Positions 42,746-50,625 of a DNA stretch of 64,000 nucleotides are shown piece after piece. The notes under the pieces were generated by a model, which saw only the letters and a program-made list of their open reading frames with translations, was not told the DNA's origin and did not search any database. Location of the stretch: positions 1 through 64,000 of the forward strand of contig NZ_JAPZVQ010000023.1 in NCBI RefSeq assembly GCF_027622945.1, in the 5' to 3' direction. The translations under genes were made by a program, and so were the position numbers. The stretch's first letter is position 1. Every line of letters begins with the position of its first letter. The stretch is from Glycomyces lechevalierae. GTDB lineage: Bacteria; Actinomycetota; Actinomycetes; Mycobacteriales; Micromonosporaceae.

Positions 42746-43990
42746 TCACCGGTCCGGGTTCCCCGATTCGCGGGTGTCTACACGCGAGTCCCGGCGCGTC
42801 AGCCGACCCGCCGAGCGGACGGCTCCTTTCCCGAATTTCGCGCTCGCCAGATCGATCGCGGTCTCGATGTCGCGCCACCCGTGCTCGGGTTCTCCGAGCG
42901 CCACCTGCCGGCCCACGGCGGCGGCCTCGACCAGGTGATCGAGCTTCACGCCGATGAGCCGCACGGGCGCCGTCGCCGCGGTGTCCGCGAGTTCCCTTGC
43001 GGCGGCGTAGATCTCGCGGCCCACGTCGGTGGGCGCGGCGAGCATCCGCGAGCGCGTGATGGTGCGGAAGTCCCCGAAGCGGATCTTCACGGTCACGCCG
43101 CGGCCCGCCCAGCCCGCGGCCCGCGCCCGGGACGCCACTTTGCGCGACAGTTCGAGGAGCACCGGCCCCCACACGGCGGCGTCGGGCGCGTCGCGGTCGA
43201 ACGTGGTCTCGTTGCTGATCGACTTCTCGACCCGCTCGGGCCGCACCGGCCGCGGGTCGATGTTCCGCGAGAGCGCATACAGGTGCTCGGCGCTGGCGGT
43301 GCCGACGGACGCGGCGAGGCTGTCGACGTCGAGCCGGGCGAGGTCCCCGACCGTGCGCATGCCGAGCCGGGTGAGCTTCTCGGCGGTCTTCTCGCCGATG
43401 CCCCACACGGAGCGGATCGGCAGGCGGTGCAGGAACTCGAGCTCGGTCGCGGCGGGGACGACGCCGAGCCCGTCGGGTTTCGAGGCCTCGCTGGCGAGCT
43501 TCGACAGGAACTTGGTGGAGGCGATGCCCACGGTGCAGGTGATGCCGTGCTCGGCGCGCACGCGCTCGCGGATCCCCTGGGCGATCTCGACGGGCGAGCC
43601 GATGAGCCGCCGCGCGCCCGCGACGTCGAGGAACGCCTCGTCGACCGAGATCGGCTGGACGTGCGGCGTGTACTCGCGGAAGATCGCCATGACCGCGCGC
43701 GAGACTTCGCCGTACGAGGTGGTGGGGGTGATGAACACGCCGTGCGGGCAGCGGCGGCGCGCGATCGCGGTCGGCAGCGCCGAGTGCACGCCGTACTTGC
43801 GGGCCTCGTAGGAGGCGGCGGAGACGACGCCGCGCGGGCCGAGCCCGGCGACGATCACGGGCTTCCCGCGCAAGGTCGGGTCGCGCGCGATCTCCACGGA
43901 CGCGAAGAACGCGTCCATGTCGACGTGCATGATCCCGAGCCCCTCGTCGGACAGCCCGGGCCCGATGAACCGATGAAGATCGCTGACCAC
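42746..43990 (-). CDS. dinB: DNA polymerase IV (Y family)
   Basis: 414 residues. Catalytic Asp in GIMHVDMDAFFASVEIA, the SVDEAFLDV block and the helix-hairpin-helix VWGIGEKTAEKLTRLGM. No C-terminal beta-clamp motif is obvious; the protein ends in a basic tail (RRDSRVDTRESGN). Error-prone translesion synthesis. The GTG at 43990 lies 6 nt after TAGGCT and lacks an SD, so it is probably leaderless; no SOS box was found. Confidence 0.94.
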   Translation of the reverse strand: MVSDLHRFIGPGLSDEGLGIMHVDMDAFFASVEIARDPTLRGKPVIVAGLGPRGVVSAASYEARKYGVHSALPTAIARRRCPHGVFITPTTSYGEVSRAVMAIFREYTPHVQPISVDEAFLDVAGARRLIGSPVEIAQGIRERVRAEHGITCTVGIASTKFLSKLASEASKPDGLGVVPAATELEFLHRLPIRSVWGIGEKTAEKLTRLGMRTVGDLARLDVDSLAASVGTASAEHLYALSRNIDPRPVRPERVEKSISNETTFDRDAPDAAVWGPVLLELSRKVASRARAAGWAGRGVTVKIRFGDFRTITRSRMLAAPTDVGREIYAAARELADTAATAPVRLIGVKLDHLVEAAAVGRQVALGEPEHGWRDIETAIDLASAKFGKGAVRSAGRLTRRDSRVDTRESGNPDR

Positions 43991-43996
43991 ACCGGA

Positions 43997-44002
43997 AGCC
44001 TA
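43997..44002 (-). promoter_or_regulatory. Leaderless -10 element of dinB (TAGGCT)
   Basis: TAGGCT, 6 nt, GTG 43990, the same geometry as lipA. Confidence 0.5.
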
Positions 44003-44051
44003 GCCACCCCCACCGACAACCGGCGCGCTCAAGCCGCCCGCCACGCCCGGC

Positions 44052-44222
44052 CCCGGGTATGGGACGAACCGGGCACTGTCGTACCTCCAGGGCACCATCG
44101 AAACCGGGGGCGGCTCCGCACGAACACACCCGACCTCGGGTACAGGACAAGCCGGACACGACCCGAAACCGTCGTACCTCCAGGGCATCATCGAAACCGC
44201 GGGCGGCCGCGCCGACACACCC
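44052..44222. repeat. Two degenerate tandem units of about 80-90 bp
   Basis: Both units contain TCGTACCTCCAGGGCAYCAT followed by CGAAACCGSGGGCGGC, and both end near ACACACCCG. They lie in the gap between dinB and the phosphodiesterase gene. No convincing ORF; a minus-strand frame repeats PWRYD but has no SD. Confidence 0.6.
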
Positions 44223-44258
44223 GCTCCCGGGGGCGAGCCGCCCCCCCCCGCTGCCCGC

Positions 44259-45419
44259 TCAGCCGTTGCGGTAGCTCCACAGCGGGACGGCCATCTCCGC
44301 GGCGGTGAGCCCGCCGTGGTGGCCGATGAGGCGCGCCACGTGCGGCGGTTCGCCTTCGACGCCGACGATCGCGAACGTGTCCCGGCACGCCACCACGAGG
44401 TCGCCGATGCGGTCGCGGCTCGACTCGGTGACCTTGGGGCCGAACCAGCCGCGGTCGATCGCCTCGTCCTTGTCGATCACCTCGGCGCGGTCGCCCACGG
44501 CCTCGGCCCACGCCTGCCGCACGTCCTCGACCGCGCCCGGCGCCGCGTACAGGTACCGCATCCGCCCGTCCCCCGCGACCGCCTCGACGTCGGTCAAGAG
44601 GTCGGGCCGCCGGTCCACGTGCAGCCGGTCGGTGATGTTCACCATGCCGTGGTCGGCCGTCACCAGCAGCGCCGCGTCCCTGGGCAGGCCCGTGAGGATC
44701 CCGTCGATCGCCTCCGCGACCTTCGCGACCGCTTCGAGCCACTGCGGCGAGCCGATCCCGTGGAAGTGCCCGGCCGTGTCGACGTCGGGCAGGTAGGCGT
44801 ACACGAGGCTGCGGTCCCCGCGCGCCAGCGCCGCGAGGGTGCCCTCCGCGACCTCGTGCGGGGCGATCGCGGGGAGCCAGTCGGCGCCTCTGTAGATCGC
44901 GCGGGTCAGGCCGGTGTCGCGGAACGTGCCGTTCGAGACGATGGTGCAGACGACGCCGCCGGCGTCGGCCTGCTCGAAGCAGGTCGGCTCGGGCTGCCAG
45001 GTCTCGGGGTCGGGCGCGCCCTCCCAGCGGATGTGGGTGACGAGGTCGCCGGTGTCGGGCACGCGCACGGTGAAGCCGATGATGCCGTGCTCTCCGGGCG
45101 GGAGCCCGCACGCGAGGGACGCGAGGCTGATCGGGGTGGAGGACGGCACCGTGGCGGTGATCGGGGTGAGGGTGCCGAGTTCGCCGTGGTGCATGGCGCC
45201 GACGGTGGCGCTGGCCTGGGCGGCCTGGCCGAGGAGGTGGAAGCCGAAGCCGTCGAGGAGGAGCACGGCGACACGGCGGACGCCGGCGAGCTCGCTGCTG
45301 CGCAGGTTCACGCCTCGGGTGGGGATTCCAAGGGCCGCAAGGGCGGTCGGCATGACATCGGCGAGTGTGCCGGTGCCGTAGGCGGGCCGCATCGCCGTGA
45401 GGTACGGGCTCGTAGGCAT
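44259..45419 (-). CDS. Alkaline phosphatase superfamily phosphodiesterase/nucleotide pyrophosphatase
   Basis: 386 residues. Metal and nucleophile block RRVAVLLLDGFGFHLLG and TVPSSTPISLASLACGLPPGEHGIIGF (nucleophile Thr or Ser), then YLPDVDTAGHFHGIG, LLVTADHGMVNITD and HHGGLTAAEMAVPLW supply Asp/His ligands for two Zn ions. No signal peptide. Substrate unknown. ATG 45419 is preceded by TAGCCT and 6 nt, with no SD: leaderless. Confidence 0.92.
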   Translation of the reverse strand: MPTSPYLTAMRPAYGTGTLADVMPTALAALGIPTRGVNLRSSELAGVRRVAVLLLDGFGFHLLGQAAQASATVGAMHHGELGTLTPITATVPSSTPISLASLACGLPPGEHGIIGFTVRVPDTGDLVTHIRWEGAPDPETWQPEPTCFEQADAGGVVCTIVSNGTFRDTGLTRAIYRGADWLPAIAPHEVAEGTLAALARGDRSLVYAYLPDVDTAGHFHGIGSPQWLEAVAKVAEAIDGILTGLPRDAALLVTADHGMVNITDRLHVDRRPDLLTDVEAVAGDGRMRYLYAAPGAVEDVRQAWAEAVGDRAEVIDKDEAIDRGWFGPKVTESSRDRIGDLVVACRDTFAIVGVEGEPPHVARLIGHHGGLTAAEMAVPLWSYRNG

Positions 45420-45425
45420 GGCCCG

Positions 45426-45431
45426 AGGCTA
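45426..45431 (-). promoter_or_regulatory. Leaderless -10 element (TAGCCT)
   Basis: TAGCCT, 6 nt, ATG 45419. Confidence 0.5.
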
Positions 45432-45617
45432 GCCGGTTTCGTGTCGGTTCGGCCATACCACGCACCGATGGGGGCATGCCGCTTCGCGCGCGGTGCGTGG
45501 GCGGCGGGTGACCGGTGCTGCGCGGGCCCGCGTCTGCGGCGGTCACGTTCGAGCAGGCCCCAAGCGCTCGGTGGCTGCGGGTCGGCGCGTTCCGGGATGC
45601 GATGCGAAATGCGCTCA

Positions 45618-45623
45618 TAGTCT
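45618..45623 (+). promoter_or_regulatory. Leaderless -10 element (TAGTCT)
   Basis: TAGTCT, 6 nt, ATG 45630. Confidence 0.5.
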
Positions 45624-45629
45624 GGTGAC

Positions 45630-46742
45630 ATGTCCCAGACTCCGAACGATGGCGTGCCGCCTGAAGGAGGGGACCCGCGGGAGTCCCCGCAGGCGGGCGG
45701 CTGGCAGCCGCCCCAAGAGCCCGATCCGCAGTACCCGGTCGGCGGCTCCGGCCCGCAATCCTCGACGCCCGGTCCGCAGCAGCCCGGCTGGCCTCCGCCA
45801 CCCGAAGGCAGCGGTCCGCAGCAGCCCGGCTGGCCTCCGCCACCGGGAGGCAGCGGCCCGCAGTATCCTGGGGGCTGGCAACCCCAAGGCGCGCAGCAGT
45901 ATCCGGGCGGGCAGCCACCGCATTATCCGCCGCCGGGCGGCCCGGGCGCGTACGGGCAGCCGCCGTACGGGCCGCCGCCTCCCCAGGGCGGCAAGCGGAA
46001 CGGTCTCATCATCGGTGTCGTGGTCGCCGTCGGCGTCCTCATCGCGGGCGTCCTCGTCGTGCTCGGCGTGAACATGATGGGCGGCGGGGACGACGACAAG
46101 GAGGTCGCGTCCAATCCGAGCGCTTCGGGCGCTCCCTCCGAGCAGCAGCCGACCGATGACGAGCCCGGCCGCGCGGACGTGCCGGTCAGCGCGTGCCTGC
46201 CGTACGAGCCGGTGGTCGGCTCGTCCGGGTTCGACTTCTCGACCCCGTGCGACAGCGCGGACGCGTTCTGGAAGGTCACGAACTCGAGCGACACGACCGG
46301 GGCCGCCGTGACCCCCGACGGACTCATCGCGGACACGCAGGTCGCCGCCGACCTGTGCGGCGAGGAGTACACCCGGCTCGAGTTCGGCGAGCTGTGGAAG
46401 GACTGGTACTTCACGTACGACACGACCACGTACACCGTCGAGCAGCTGGTCTGCGTCGAGGCGCTCGGCAATCCCGACGCGTCCGGGCGCGTGCCGATCA
46501 TGCCGGACGTCGGCTCGTGCTTCGACGACAGCGACCGGTGGTGGACGGTCCCCTGCGACCGGCCCGAGGCCCTGTACGTCGTGGTCGACACGGTCGCGAT
46601 CGATCCGCCGCGGACCATGTCGCTCGAGGAGGCCGGCGCGGAGGCCGCGCCGTGCTCCGGCGGCGCCAACTACTGGCAGGTCGTCGACGCCGACGGGCGC
46701 ACCACGGATGTCCTGTGCGGCGATCCGCTATTAATCGCGTGA
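45630..46742 (+). CDS. Pro-rich single-pass membrane protein with extracellular Cys domain
   Basis: 370 residues. A Pro/Gly/Gln-rich cytoplasmic N-terminus (about 1-120) contains near-repeats GPQQPGWPPPPxGSGPQ. One membrane segment follows (about 123-148, LIIGVVVAVGVLIAGVLVVL), then an extracellular domain with about seven Cys (VSACLPYEP, STPCDSAD, ADLCGEEYT, QLVCVEALG, GSCFDDS, VPCDRPE) likely in disulfides. This layout is widespread in actinobacteria, sometimes near kinase or secretion genes; function unknown. Leaderless ATG. Confidence 0.8.
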   Translation: MSQTPNDGVPPEGGDPRESPQAGGWQPPQEPDPQYPVGGSGPQSSTPGPQQPGWPPPPEGSGPQQPGWPPPPGGSGPQYPGGWQPQGAQQYPGGQPPHYPPPGGPGAYGQPPYGPPPPQGGKRNGLIIGVVVAVGVLIAGVLVVLGVNMMGGGDDDKEVASNPSASGAPSEQQPTDDEPGRADVPVSACLPYEPVVGSSGFDFSTPCDSADAFWKVTNSSDTTGAAVTPDGLIADTQVAADLCGEEYTRLEFGELWKDWYFTYDTTTYTVEQLVCVEALGNPDASGRVPIMPDVGSCFDDSDRWWTVPCDRPEALYVVVDTVAIDPPRTMSLEEAGAEAAPCSGGANYWQVVDADGRTTDVLCGDPLLIA

Positions 46743-46746
46743 GTCC

Positions 46747-46777
46747 GGGCGCCTGCGGGCCGGACCCGCAGGCGCCC
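46747..46777 (+). terminator. Intrinsic terminator
   Basis: GGGCGCCTGCGGG, 5-nt loop, CCCGCAGGCGCCC, then TT. Confidence 0.85.
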
Positions 46778-46817
46778 TTCACTGCCGCTTCACCTGCGCC
46801 CCTTTTCTAGGGCGCCC

Positions 46818-47480
46818 TCACACCTCGGGGATGTCCAGGCCCGACCGGTACGCGATGGCGACCAGCCCGGCCCGGTCGCGCGCGGTGAGCTTCGACAGGA
46901 GCTTCCCCACGTGCGTGCGGACCGTGGCGGGGCTGATGAACAGCCGCTCGCCGATCTCGTCGTTGGCGAGGCCGGTGGCGACCCAGCGCAGGATCTCCAG
47001 TTCACGCTCGGTCAAGCCGGCCAGGCCCGGGTGCGGCCTCCCGGTACTGGTGCCGCGCTCGGCGTACGCGTTGATCACCTTGCGGGTCACGTCGGGGCTG
47101 AGCAGCGAGTCGCCGGCGGCGGCGAGGCGCACGGCCTTCAGCAGGTCCTCGGGCGGCGCGTCCTTCATGACGAACCCGGCGGCCCCGTTGGAGAGCGCGT
47201 CGAAGATGTAGTCGTCGACCTCGAACGTGGTGATCATGACGACGCGGGTGGCGGCGAGGTTCGCGTCCCTGCCGATGCGCCGCAGCACTTCGAGGCCGTC
47301 GATACCGGGCATGCGGATGTCGAGCAGCGCCACGTCGGGCCGCAGCCGCGAGACCAGGTCCCAGGCCTCCTGCCCGTTCTCGGCCTCGGCGGCGACGTGG
47401 ATGTCGTCCTCGCTGTTGAAGAGGTTGCGCAGCGCCATCCTGATGAGGCTCTGGTCGTCGGCGATCACGAGTTCGATCAT
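46818..47480 (-). CDS. NarL/LuxR-family response regulator
   Basis: 220 residues. Receiver domain with phospho-acceptor D54 (ALLDIRMPG) and acidic pocket ADD at 7-9, with K in MKDAP. The C-terminal LuxR HTH is LTERELEILRWVATGLANDE with TVRTHVGKLLSKL. ATG 47480 has GGAGGA upstream. The cognate histidine kinase gene lies 47 bp upstream in the same direction. Confidence 0.95.
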   Translation of the reverse strand: MIELVIADDQSLIRMALRNLFNSEDDIHVAAEAENGQEAWDLVSRLRPDVALLDIRMPGIDGLEVLRRIGRDANLAATRVVMITTFEVDDYIFDALSNGAAGFVMKDAPPEDLLKAVRLAAAGDSLLSPDVTRKVINAYAERGTSTGRPHPGLAGLTERELEILRWVATGLANDEIGERLFISPATVRTHVGKLLSKLTARDRAGLVAIAYRSGLDIPEV

Positions 47481-47527
47481 GCGGAGTCCTCCGTGGACGG
47501 GTGCGGCGGGGCGGGTGCGGCGAGACC

Positions 47528-48673
47528 TCAAGTGTCACTGCGGTTGTAGGGCATGTCGGCTTTCACGGCGAAGCCGCCGCCGTCGCGTTTGGGCGCGGCG
47601 CTGAAGACGCCGCCGCTGGTGAGCACCCGTTCCATCATGCCCGTGACGCCCTGCCCGATCTTGTCCAGGTCGATCGGACCGCCGCGGCCGTCGTCCTCGA
47701 CGAGGATCCGCACCCACCTCGGGTCGCAGTAGATCCGGACCGTGGCCTTCGACGCCTCGGCGTGCCGGATGACGTTCGTCAGCGATTCCTGGACCACCCG
47801 GTACGTGGTCGCGGCGATGTTCGTCGGCACCGCCTCGGGCTCGCCCGTGACCTCGTACTCGACCTCGAGCCCGCCGGTCCGCACCGCCTCCACAAGGGAC
47901 GGTATGTCGGCGATCGCGCCGGTCGGGCGCAGCTCGGGCTGGCGGCCCTGCCGCAGCGGCGCGAGCGTGGCGCGCAGGTCCTGGAGCGCCCGGGTCGAGG
48001 CGTCCCGGATGGCCTGCAGGTTCTCGACGACCTCGGGCGGCGTGCCCGGCCGCTTCTCCAGGACATGAAGGGCCACACCGGCGTTCATGCTGACCACGGC
48101 CAGGCTGTGCCCGACCACGTCGTGGATCTCCCGGGCCATCTCCACGCGTTCGTCGGCCCGGTACCGCTCGCGTTCGGCCTCGCGTTCGCGCGCCCTCGCG
48201 TGCCGGGCCTCGCGGACGATCCGGCCGCCCGCGGCGGGGATGGCGAGCCACACGAAGGTGATGCTCGCGTTCACCCAAAGGTCGGTGATCTCGCCGAGGA
48301 CGAACGTCTGGTACGCGGTATTGACCGCGAACAGCCCGGGCAGGACGAACAGGAGGCGCTTGAGCGGCCGCGCGAACGCCAAGGAGAACACCGCCACGGC
48401 CGGGAGCATGTAGATCGGACCCTCGGGCAGCCCCAGGTACAGGTACAGGTACAGGCCCGCGAGGGTTCCGGCGAGCGCGACCTCCGGCCAGCGCCGGCGC
48501 ACCGCCAGGAACGCGGCGGTCGCGGCGATGAGCGCGAACGCGAGCGGCCCGGGGCGGTGGTCCGGGGCGGCCCCGACGGTCGTGCCGCTCACGAGGAGCG
48601 CGAGCAGCACGGCGAGCCCGATGTCGAAGACGGGGGCCGGGATCCTGGTCCGGGCGGCGGTCGGCGTGGTCAC
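47528..48673 (-). CDS. Sensor histidine kinase (HisKA_3/NarL-partner type)
   Basis: 381 residues. An N-terminal membrane block of about four to five segments (18-145) is followed by an Arg/Glu coiled coil (AREREAERERYRADERVEM). The HisKA_3 site is REIHDVVGHSLAVVSMNAG. The ATPase has N-box QESLTNVIRHAEA and G-box VEDDGRGG. Phosphorylates the response regulator encoded downstream. No extracellular sensor domain of note, so it likely senses through the membrane. GTG 48673 is leaderless (TAGCCT, 6 nt). Confidence 0.95.
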   Translation of the reverse strand: MTTPTAARTRIPAPVFDIGLAVLLALLVSGTTVGAAPDHRPGPLAFALIAATAAFLAVRRRWPEVALAGTLAGLYLYLYLGLPEGPIYMLPAVAVFSLAFARPLKRLLFVLPGLFAVNTAYQTFVLGEITDLWVNASITFVWLAIPAAGGRIVREARHARAREREAERERYRADERVEMAREIHDVVGHSLAVVSMNAGVALHVLEKRPGTPPEVVENLQAIRDASTRALQDLRATLAPLRQGRQPELRPTGAIADIPSLVEAVRTGGLEVEYEVTGEPEAVPTNIAATTYRVVQESLTNVIRHAEASKATVRIYCDPRWVRILVEDDGRGGPIDLDKIGQGVTGMMERVLTSGGVFSAAPKRDGGGFAVKADMPYNRSDT

Positions 48674-48679
48674 GAGTCC

Positions 48680-48685
48680 AGGCTA
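48680..48685 (-). promoter_or_regulatory. Leaderless -10 element (TAGCCT)
   Basis: TAGCCT, 6 nt, GTG 48673; drives the two-component operon. Confidence 0.5.
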
Positions 48686-48726
48686 CGGTCCGGCGGCCCG
48701 AGCGCCTTCGGCGTCAGGACGTAATC

Positions 48727-48752
48727 GCGTCTACGCGCCTCGACGTAGACGC
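48727..48752 (-). terminator. Hairpin after the methyltransferase gene
   Basis: GCGTCTACG, 8-nt loop, CGTAGACGC. No U-tract; probable weak terminator. Confidence 0.5.
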
Positions 48753-48778
48753 ATCGGACGATCGGCCGGGCGGCCCGG

Positions 48779-49549
48779 TCAGCGCATGGGCTTGCGGGCG
48801 AACAGGTGGATGTGGGTCGCCATGTCCCGGAAAGGGATCCGCGAGGCGGTGGCGAGCTCGAACTCGCGCAGGGCCTCGCCGGTGCCCGTCTCGGCCTTCG
48901 CTGCCGTGGCGGAGATGAGGTCGCCGACGACGCCGACGCCGTGGACCTGCTCGGTGACGAGCCCGGAGCCGCCGACGAGCGCGGTGAGGGTCGCGGTCTC
49001 GAAGCGGCGCTTGATCGTGTCGCGGCCCTCGATGATGCCGTCGACGTTGGCGAGCAGGTCGAGCGCGGTCTGGAAGTTGCCGGCGAGGGCCTTCCCGAGG
49101 ACGGCGGCGATGCGGTTGGCGACGAGGATGCTCACGGCGCCGCCGGGCGCGCAGACGCGGCCGAGGGCGTCGAGGGCGGCGTCCGGGTAGTCGACCATCT
49201 CGAGGACCGAGTGGCAGAGGACGAGGTCGGCGCTGCCGGGCTCGGCCACGTCGGGGAGCTCGTCGGCGTCGGCCTGGACGGCGCGGACGCGGTCGGTGAC
49301 GCCGGCGTCGGCGGCGCGCTGGCGAAGGGAGGCGAGCGCGTTGGCGCTGGGTTCGACGACGGTGACGTCGTGGCCGAGTTCGGCGAGGGGGACGGCGAAG
49401 CCGCCGGAGCCGCCGCCGACGTCGAGGATGCGGAGGGTCGCTCCGGTGCCTGCGGCGAATCGCTCGATCTCGGCCGACAGGACCGACCACACGACGGCCA
49501 TGCGGGGGTGGTGCCCGGTGTGCGTGATCTCTTTGGGAATGTCGACCAT
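48779..49549 (-). CDS. SAM-dependent methyltransferase
   Basis: 256 residues, class I fold. SAM motif I ILDVGGGSGGFAVPLAELG (near 42-60), acidic end of strand 2 VVEPS, motif II region QADADELPD and LVLCHSVLEMVDYPDAALD. Resembles CmoA/UbiE-like small-molecule methyltransferases; substrate unknown. The ATG at 49549 is leaderless (TAGGCT, 7 nt). Confidence 0.9.
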   Translation of the reverse strand: MVDIPKEITHTGHHPRMAVVWSVLSAEIERFAAGTGATLRILDVGGGSGGFAVPLAELGHDVTVVEPSANALASLRQRAADAGVTDRVRAVQADADELPDVAEPGSADLVLCHSVLEMVDYPDAALDALGRVCAPGGAVSILVANRIAAVLGKALAGNFQTALDLLANVDGIIEGRDTIKRRFETATLTALVGGSGLVTEQVHGVGVVGDLISATAAKAETGTGEALREFELATASRIPFRDMATHIHLFARKPMR

Positions 49550-49556
49550 GCGCCAC

Positions 49557-49562
49557 AGCCTA
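49557..49562 (-). promoter_or_regulatory. Leaderless -10 element (TAGGCT)
   Basis: TAGGCT, 7 nt, ATG 49549. Confidence 0.5.
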
Positions 49563-49615
49563 GCGCCGCCGCGCCGCACGGGGTAGGAGGGCGGGGAGAG
49601 AGGGCAGTGGGAAAC

Positions 49616-49790
49616 GTGAACGGAGGGTCCCGGCAAATCGGACATCGATGGGTCCCGCTGCGGCGTCGCTTGCGAGCCGCACAGGAGCACCGCACCAGTG
49701 GCACGCGGGTGCGACACGATCCGTTGGCGCTGAATGTGAACGGAGGGTCCACGCAAAACGGACATCGATGGGCCCCCGGTTCTAACCCTG
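49616..49790 (+). repeat. Two-box dispersed repeat, copy A
   Basis: About 175 bp. The box GTGAACGGAGGGTCC.. GGACATCGATGGG occurs at 49616 and again at 49736, exactly 120 bp apart. The spacer carries TTGCGAGCCG, GAGCAC and GTTGGCGCTGAA. The element ends in GGCCCCCGGT..AACCCTG. A second full copy lies in inverted orientation at 53254-53429. No conserved reading frame. Confidence 0.85.
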
Positions 49791-49810
49791 CCACGCTGGA
49801 CCGACAGAAC

Positions 49811-49847
49811 ACGGCTGCCCGGTCCCTTGGGGGGACCGGGCAGCCGT
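49811..49847 (-). terminator. Strong terminator, 16-bp stem
   Basis: ACGGCTGCCCGGTCCC, 5-nt loop, GGGACCGGGCAGCCGT. Ends the epimerase/WecG transcript. Confidence 0.85.
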
Positions 49848-49860
49848 GAACATGTTTCGG

Positions 49861-50625
49861 CTAGTCGCGCAGGAACGGGGGCCGTTTGCGGATCTCCCGC
49901 AGGTAGGCCGGGTTGTTCTGGAAGTAGCGGCGCCAGAGGCGCTTGGGCTCCTTCGTGAGCCGGTAGAACCATTCGAGGCCGTTGCGCTGCATCCACGGCG
50001 GGGCCTGCGGGACGAGCCCGGCGTGGAAGTCGAACGCGGCGCCGACGCCGAACATCGCGGGGGCGTTGAGGCGGTCGCGGTGGGCGGCCATCCAGCGCTC
50101 CTGCTTCGGCGTCGAGAGCCCCACCCACACCAGTTGCGCGCCGGAGTCGTTGATGCGCTTGACGATCGCGTCGTCCTCCTCCTCCGTCAGGGGACGGAAG
50201 GGCGGCGAGTACATGCCGGCGAACTTGACGCCGGGGATGCGCTCGGCGAGCTTCTCGGCGAGGAGTTCGGGCACGCCGTCCTTGCCGCCGTAGAGGAACG
50301 AGGTCCAGCCGCGTTCGGCGGCGCGGGCGAGCACGTTGAGCATCAGGTCGGGCCCGTAGACCCGGTCCATCCAGTCGGCGCCGGCCTTGTGCCCGGCCCA
50401 CACCATCGGCATGCCGTCGGGCGTGGTGAGCCCGGAGGCGTTGTGGATGGCGAGCAGTTCGGGGTCGCGCTGGGACTCCATGACGCCGTGCACGCCGGTG
50501 ACGCACACGTAGTGGCGTTCACCGGTCTCGACCCAGCGGGTGACCTCGGCGAGCGCCATGTCCTGGTTGACGGTGGAGACGCCGACGCCGAGGACGTCGA
50601 CGCGGCGGAGCTTCGGGTCGGACAT
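49861..50625 (-). CDS. WecG/TagA/CpsF-family glycosyltransferase
   Basis: 254 residues with the family core TTPDGMPMVWAGHKAG and FLYGGKDGVPELLAEKL, then WVGLSTPKQERWMAAHRDRL and GVGAAFDFHAG. WecG/TagA enzymes move ManNAc-type sugars onto undecaprenyl-PP-GlcNAc at the membrane during surface polymer assembly. Its ATG overlaps the epimerase stop by one base (TGATG), so the two are coupled and may supply and transfer the same sugar type. Confidence 0.92.
   Translation of the reverse strand: MSDPKLRRVDVLGVGVSTVNQDMALAEVTRWVETGERHYVCVTGVHGVMESQRDPELLAIHNASGLTTPDGMPMVWAGHKAGADWMDRVYGPDLMLNVLARAAERGWTSFLYGGKDGVPELLAEKLAERIPGVKFAGMYSPPFRPLTEEEDDAIVKRINDSGAQLVWVGLSTPKQERWMAAHRDRLNAPAMFGVGAAFDFHAGLVPQAPPWMQRNGLEWFYRLTKEPKRLWRRYFQNNPAYLREIRKRPPFLRD

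Noticed and set aside
42746-43990. SOS regulation of dinB
   Set aside because: No LexA-box-like palindrome lies in the short region before the start; only a leaderless promoter is visible.
44000-44218. Minus-strand ORF repeating PWRYD
   Set aside because: The repetition follows from the DNA tandem repeat; no SD and poor codon use.
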